64,000 nt of DNA, from assembly GCA_963678675.1 (NCBI GenBank), contig OY783192.1, positions 29,775,487 to 29,839,486 of the forward strand, read 5' to 3'. The first letter of the stretch is position 1. Every line of letters begins with the position of its first letter. The notes beneath the pieces are model-generated. The model ran no database searches. It saw only the letters and a program-made list of their open reading frames with translations, and was not told the origin of the DNA. Shown one piece after another: positions 60,101-64,000 of this stretch. This stretch comes from Xiphydria camelus (lineage: Eukaryota > Arthropoda > Insecta > Hymenoptera > Xiphydriidae). The position numbers and the translations under genes are program-made.

Positions 60101-63100
60101 TTGCCTAAGATATATGCATGGTCTCTTTGATCGCTCGAATAATACGAGTTTATATAATTAAAATTCAATATACCTTCGAAAAAAGAGCCTTCAATTTAAT
60201 TACCACAGGGGGATTTTCTTTGATACAATCCTGCATAACATTAATAAACGATTCCATTATAGTCCAAGCGTAGGAGCAATCGGTTACGATGTTCAAAGCA
60301 ATCATTATCTCCTCAGTTATACTTCCCGAACGCAACATGTTATGGAGTATTTCGCGAGTATCGGCTAAATACTGCGAGATGTGTAAATTATTTTCTAATT
60401 GGTGAAATTCTGAAATATCGGTAGCAACATTGTTATCGTTGGATTTAGCAACTGCGATCGACGTATCATCGATTCTCTTAAAACTGTCGAGCTACGATTT
60501 CTAAAGATTTATCATCAGTAGTATCACCTTGAACCTGTTCCAGAGCTTGTAGCAACTCTGCAATTTTTCTGCCATCATCTGGCTGTAGGGTGTCGACGTG
60601 CTTAGCTATTTCTTTGAACCATAACTGAAGACACTGATTCTTTTCGACACCATCGAGGAATTTATTACCGCTGAATACATCAGCGAGATCGGTAATGCGC
60701 TCCGCGCATACTTCTTTATTTTTAATCCACTTGGATTCCTTATCTTCGAGCAACTAAAGTTAAAACAGATTGTACTCGTCTCGAAAATCGTTGCGAGTTA
60801 AAGTTAATTCTAAACTTCTATCGTGTTATGCATCCTATCGATTTTGCGGCGCGAGAAAATAGTGATTGCAGGCTTTTGTTTTGAGAATTACACGCTATTA
60901 AAGCATCGTTCCTATTACCAAGAAAACTTGACTCACTTGCTTGTACATCTGCTTGATTCTATGTTCGAGCTGTGCAGTGCTCAGCAATAAGCGAAGACAA
61001 TCTTCGGTAGTGTATTTGCTCTCTTGTATCACTATTTGTCTGAGTCCCCTTGATCGTTTCGACTCTTCTATCAATGCAGTGGATGTCGCGGTATGCAAAA
61101 GTATCCAGTGTAATGTGACGTTACACTCGCGAACCAACTTTACTATCGATCCAACCGCACTTTCATCCAGCATTACAGAGAGTTGCGTTTCTTCCGTTTC
61201 ACTTATTTGCTTCTGCGATTGATACGGCAAGTTACAGATGAGCACGCATCTTCGTCATTCGATATTATGTACCCTTATCTCACGCACTTACTTTCATTTT
61301 CTGCCCAAACGTTTGCGCATTTCTCTTCACGTTAGAATTCTCAAGCGTATTGTTGAGAGCCGTTCGCGCTGCTTTATACGGTTGCCACCAATCGCACAAA
61401 TTTATGACAATTCCCATGTAAATGCTAATCACCCAACTATCGGGAAAGAATCTATCCACGACTTCTCGCATTATGGCAGTTTGCGAGTGCAGTATCGACG
61501 ATTGGAAAGCCAAAATCACGACTAGCATAGACGCTTGATTCGCCAGAGCTACGCTACGATGCTCCTGATGTGGAAAAGCGTGGCTTTGATTGTAGAGTTC
61601 GTCGGAACGCAAGCGTCCGATTACGAGATCGATCAAAGATTCATTCAATGGTACCCTCCTAGAATAAAATGCTGATTATTATCGAGACAACGGATGCGCG
61701 GAATGACGAGTCAAATCCAATTCTTATTTTATTCCCGAGAAGTGACTTTTGTTGCCACGGCGATAAAATTGGAATTGTCTCGGTTCGTTATTCCATCTAT
61801 TGCCTCAATTATAATCGTGCTTATCTCGATGCTTTATGTATCAGCGAGAAATAAGCGTGTACCCCCCTCCATTGAAATTATTTTGAAGAAACACACTTGA
61901 AATACTCTTCTGGATAATTGGGAGGTCTTTTGGAGGACGACTTTACGTATCCCGTCGAACGGAACAGTATACAGACATCCTCTACTCTCGTCGAAGACGA
62001 GCGTTGAGCGGTGTAGCGATAATAAGACACGAGTAAACGCTCGCGAATGCGACCTTCGAAGTGGCAGTCAACGAGCAGTAACATAACTCCGTATAAAAAG
62101 ACTGCCTCGCACTGGGAAAAAACGATGATGGGATCAAAATGTGCGATGCACGCGAGTAATATGTTCGTTTCTCCAAACGAATCAGTGCCGTTTCACACGG
62201 GACCGATGATCGGCACTGACGATCGGGAGGGTCCATTGTTTCAAACGTAACTTTCACATGAATGCGTATCATCGGTCGACCGATTAAAAACGCTCGAGCC
62301 ATCGGTTAGTCCGTGGCGTGTCCGATCGTCGGTTTGTGATCAGAGCTTTCAACAAACGGAGTTGTTCACATGCAGGCAGATCATCGGTTGCGTTTGAAAT
62401 TACAGTGTTGTCGATTTTGCAAGCACATTGCACGGCTCTCTATCAACCTTTTTACGCACAAAGCGACAACAATGCGATGCTCTGCACTTTCCAGATACAT
62501 GTTGATGTCTGACCATACGACCTCATGTGAAACCACTTGTATAGAACTGATGATCAGTTGCGACCGATCGTTAGTGCCCCGATCATCGGTACCGTGTGAA
62601 ACGGCACTCACTTTCGTACTCCCAGGGTCACGGATTCTGTCGCTGGTAACTCTTTAAAATGTCATTTTTAAACGTACTGGCTAATGAACAATTAATTCTC
62701 GTGCCCTCGTTAGCTAGGACGGCGTTTGCCCTGGCTAATGAAAGCATGAGAATTGATTTATTATTGGTATGTTTAAAAAGGATATTTTAAAGTTATCACA
62801 CACAGCAACAGAATCTGTGACGCTGGAAATACATAAGAGCCCCTCTAGCATATTCTTGGCTAAATTATAAGACCACGTGTGCGATAATTTGAACATTTCT
62901 GGTATTTTTTTAAACATATAGCAATTTTGCATGGGCGGGTGTGAAAGATATTAAACATTTTCAACGATGGAAAGTGAATGGTTTAAAACTTTGAGTGACT
63001 CACGATACTACGATTAAACGACTTATGGATATTGATCTCATTTGTTACAGAAAAAAATCAATGTCATATGAACGTTTGAAATGATATAAAGCCATAGGTG

Positions 63101-63549
63101 TCTTATTTTCATGACTGCGATATCAAAATTACAAAATATACGCTGTAGTTACTTACCATTAACTGCTTTCCCTCTTCGTTAAACATAATGGACTCCACGG
63201 ACTGCTGTATATAAATTCCACCTTCCAATTCTTCGACGTACGCATTTAAATCGGTTACGTACTTGTGAATACTTTCGAACGTTAAGTAAAACCTTGCCAG
63301 TATATCAGAGAAACTGTCTCTCAGCTCTTCGTCCACATCTTGAAGAGCCTGAAATTAAAATTCGAGATTGAATATTACAAGAAACCTTGTAATTCGACCT
63401 CGTCCATGATACGTCAGTTTTTTTATCTAAGAATCGTAAAACTTACTGAATCCTTTTCTATTTTTTGTTCATGTACATCGGCTGCTTTAAAATACGCAAA
63501 ATCTGTGATAACCGATCCATATTTCTGCTCGAACCTTTTCGAATCCAAT
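57176..63549 (-). CDS. WASHC5: Strumpellin (WASH complex subunit 5), 16 exons, 5' end outside the window
   Basis: Strumpellin is the large scaffold subunit of the WASH complex, which activates Arp2/3 on endosomes for cargo sorting and fission. Exons read by eye on -: 63447-63549, 63157-63348, 61897-62111, 61292-61658, 60937-61212, 60528-60753, 60174-60409, 59806-60057, 59510-59692, 59214-59330, 58951-59132, 58605-58867, 58285-58468, 57966-58186, 57517-57670, 57176-57332. Every junction has GT/AG and phases agree throughout, giving about 1108 codons; the human protein is 1159 residues. Recognised family stretches include [52 protein letters not shown] and [13 protein letters not shown]. Roughly the first 40 residues must lie in an exon beyond base 64000. 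No frameshift or internal stop was found, so it looks functional. The call rests on remembered family similarity, not a search; exon edges may be off by a few bases. Confidence 0.95.
57745..57949. mobile_element. TGAGGCTAAAC palindromic MITE inside a strumpellin intron
   Basis: TGAGGCTAAACTTACTCGCC at the left and its complement at the right. It occupies about 205 of the 295 bp of the intron 57671-57965 and ends about 16 bases from the donor of exon 57966-58186. Confidence 0.8.
62184..62608. mobile_element. Inverted-repeat element in a strumpellin intron
   Basis: AGTGCCGTTTCACACGG and ACCGATGATCGG occur at the left and inverted at the right, arms about 47 bp. ATCATCGG/CCGATGAT words repeat inside. 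Confidence 0.75.
62624..62830. mobile_element. Second inverted-repeat element in the same intron
   Basis: CCAGGGTCACGGATTCTGTC pairs with GAATCTGTGACGCTGG. Inner arms TTTAAAATGTCATTTTTAAA and the inverse extend the hairpin to about 60 bp per arm. Confidence 0.7.
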
Positions 63550-63652
63550 CTGTAAAGTAATAATTAGTATGATAATGATGCATCGATGAAATAATCTTCA
63601 AAATAACGTTGTAATCATCTTCTACATGTACAGGGTGTTACTTAATGATAGG

Positions 63653-64000
63653 CTGTAATTGCAAGGGCACATTACTGAATCAATTTCCAGTAGAAAAGTT
63701 CATATTAACATGTGTCCTAAAATGTACACTTTTTTTGTCAATATTATTCGTGAGACTGTCCCCCGGGACGCCACTGGAACTCATAATTATCTTCTAGTTA
63801 GTGCTAACTTAGCGTCTTATTACAATAAACAACAGTGCCAAATGTCAACAAAATCGGCACAAGGATCTTTGAGATATTATTAAAAAACCGATTTTTTTTT
63901 AAACTTTGACGTCCTGTATCTTGAAAATCAGACATTTTAGGACACATGTTAATATGAACTTTTCTACTGGAAATTGATTCAGTAATATGCCCTTGCAATT
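63653..64000. mobile_element. Inverted-repeat element at the window edge
   Basis: TTGCAAGGGCACATTACTG... over about 69 bp recurs inverted at 63932-64000 with about one mismatch. The element may continue past the edge. It lies in the first strumpellin intron in the window, upstream of exon 63447-63549. Confidence 0.75.

Noticed and set aside
61238..61525. 95-codon + strand frame in the strumpellin gene
   Set aside because: Antisense shadow of real - strand strumpellin exons with clear family similarity.

Overview
The window is nuclear DNA of an insect, most likely a hymenopteran (inference). Two ordinary animal genes sit at the right end and have insect-style introns, many of them only about 80-300 bp. 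Large CpG-rich blocks alternate with AT-rich DNA, many short DNA transposons are present, and TTAGG runs of the insect telomere type occur inside one repeat family. No rRNA, tRNA, CRISPR array or prokaryotic gene was seen.

Layout: 1-27.5 kb holds no recognisable host gene. It is a mosaic of CpG-rich blocks (about 2.5-3.9, 4.6-5.65, 7.0-8.25, 9.24-9.77, 11.2-12.9, 15.4-16.5, 20.3-21.6 and 24.3-25.5 kb) and non-autonomous DNA transposons. These include a pogo-like remnant (1205-2079), Transib-like elements with 5-bp target duplications, a TA-flanked CACTGAG family, a TAA-flanked Harbinger-type element full of GCATGC motifs (13331-15387) and a three-deep nested insertion (26191-27549).

From 27.96 to 31.46 kb lies an apparently intact PIF/Harbinger transposon. 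It has a MADF/BESS protein gene on + and a DDE transposase gene on -, each with consistent splice phases. The two genes are interlocked: the intron of each contains an exon of the other on the opposite strand. 31.5-50.5 kb is again free of recognisable genes and includes a 5.8-kb inverted-repeat (foldback-like) composite, 41665-47477, sitting in a TA microsatellite.

From 50.5 to 64 kb two host genes lie on the - strand: an RNF144-type RING-IBR-RING E3 ubiquitin ligase (4 coding exons, 50526-54939) and strumpellin/WASHC5, the WASH-complex subunit (16 exons seen, 57176-63549, first exon outside the window). Their introns carry several of the same small transposon families. The two host genes act in different pathways (membrane-anchored ubiquitin ligation and endosomal actin control); nothing here suggests they work together. 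Exon limits were read by eye from splice motifs, reading frame and family similarity.
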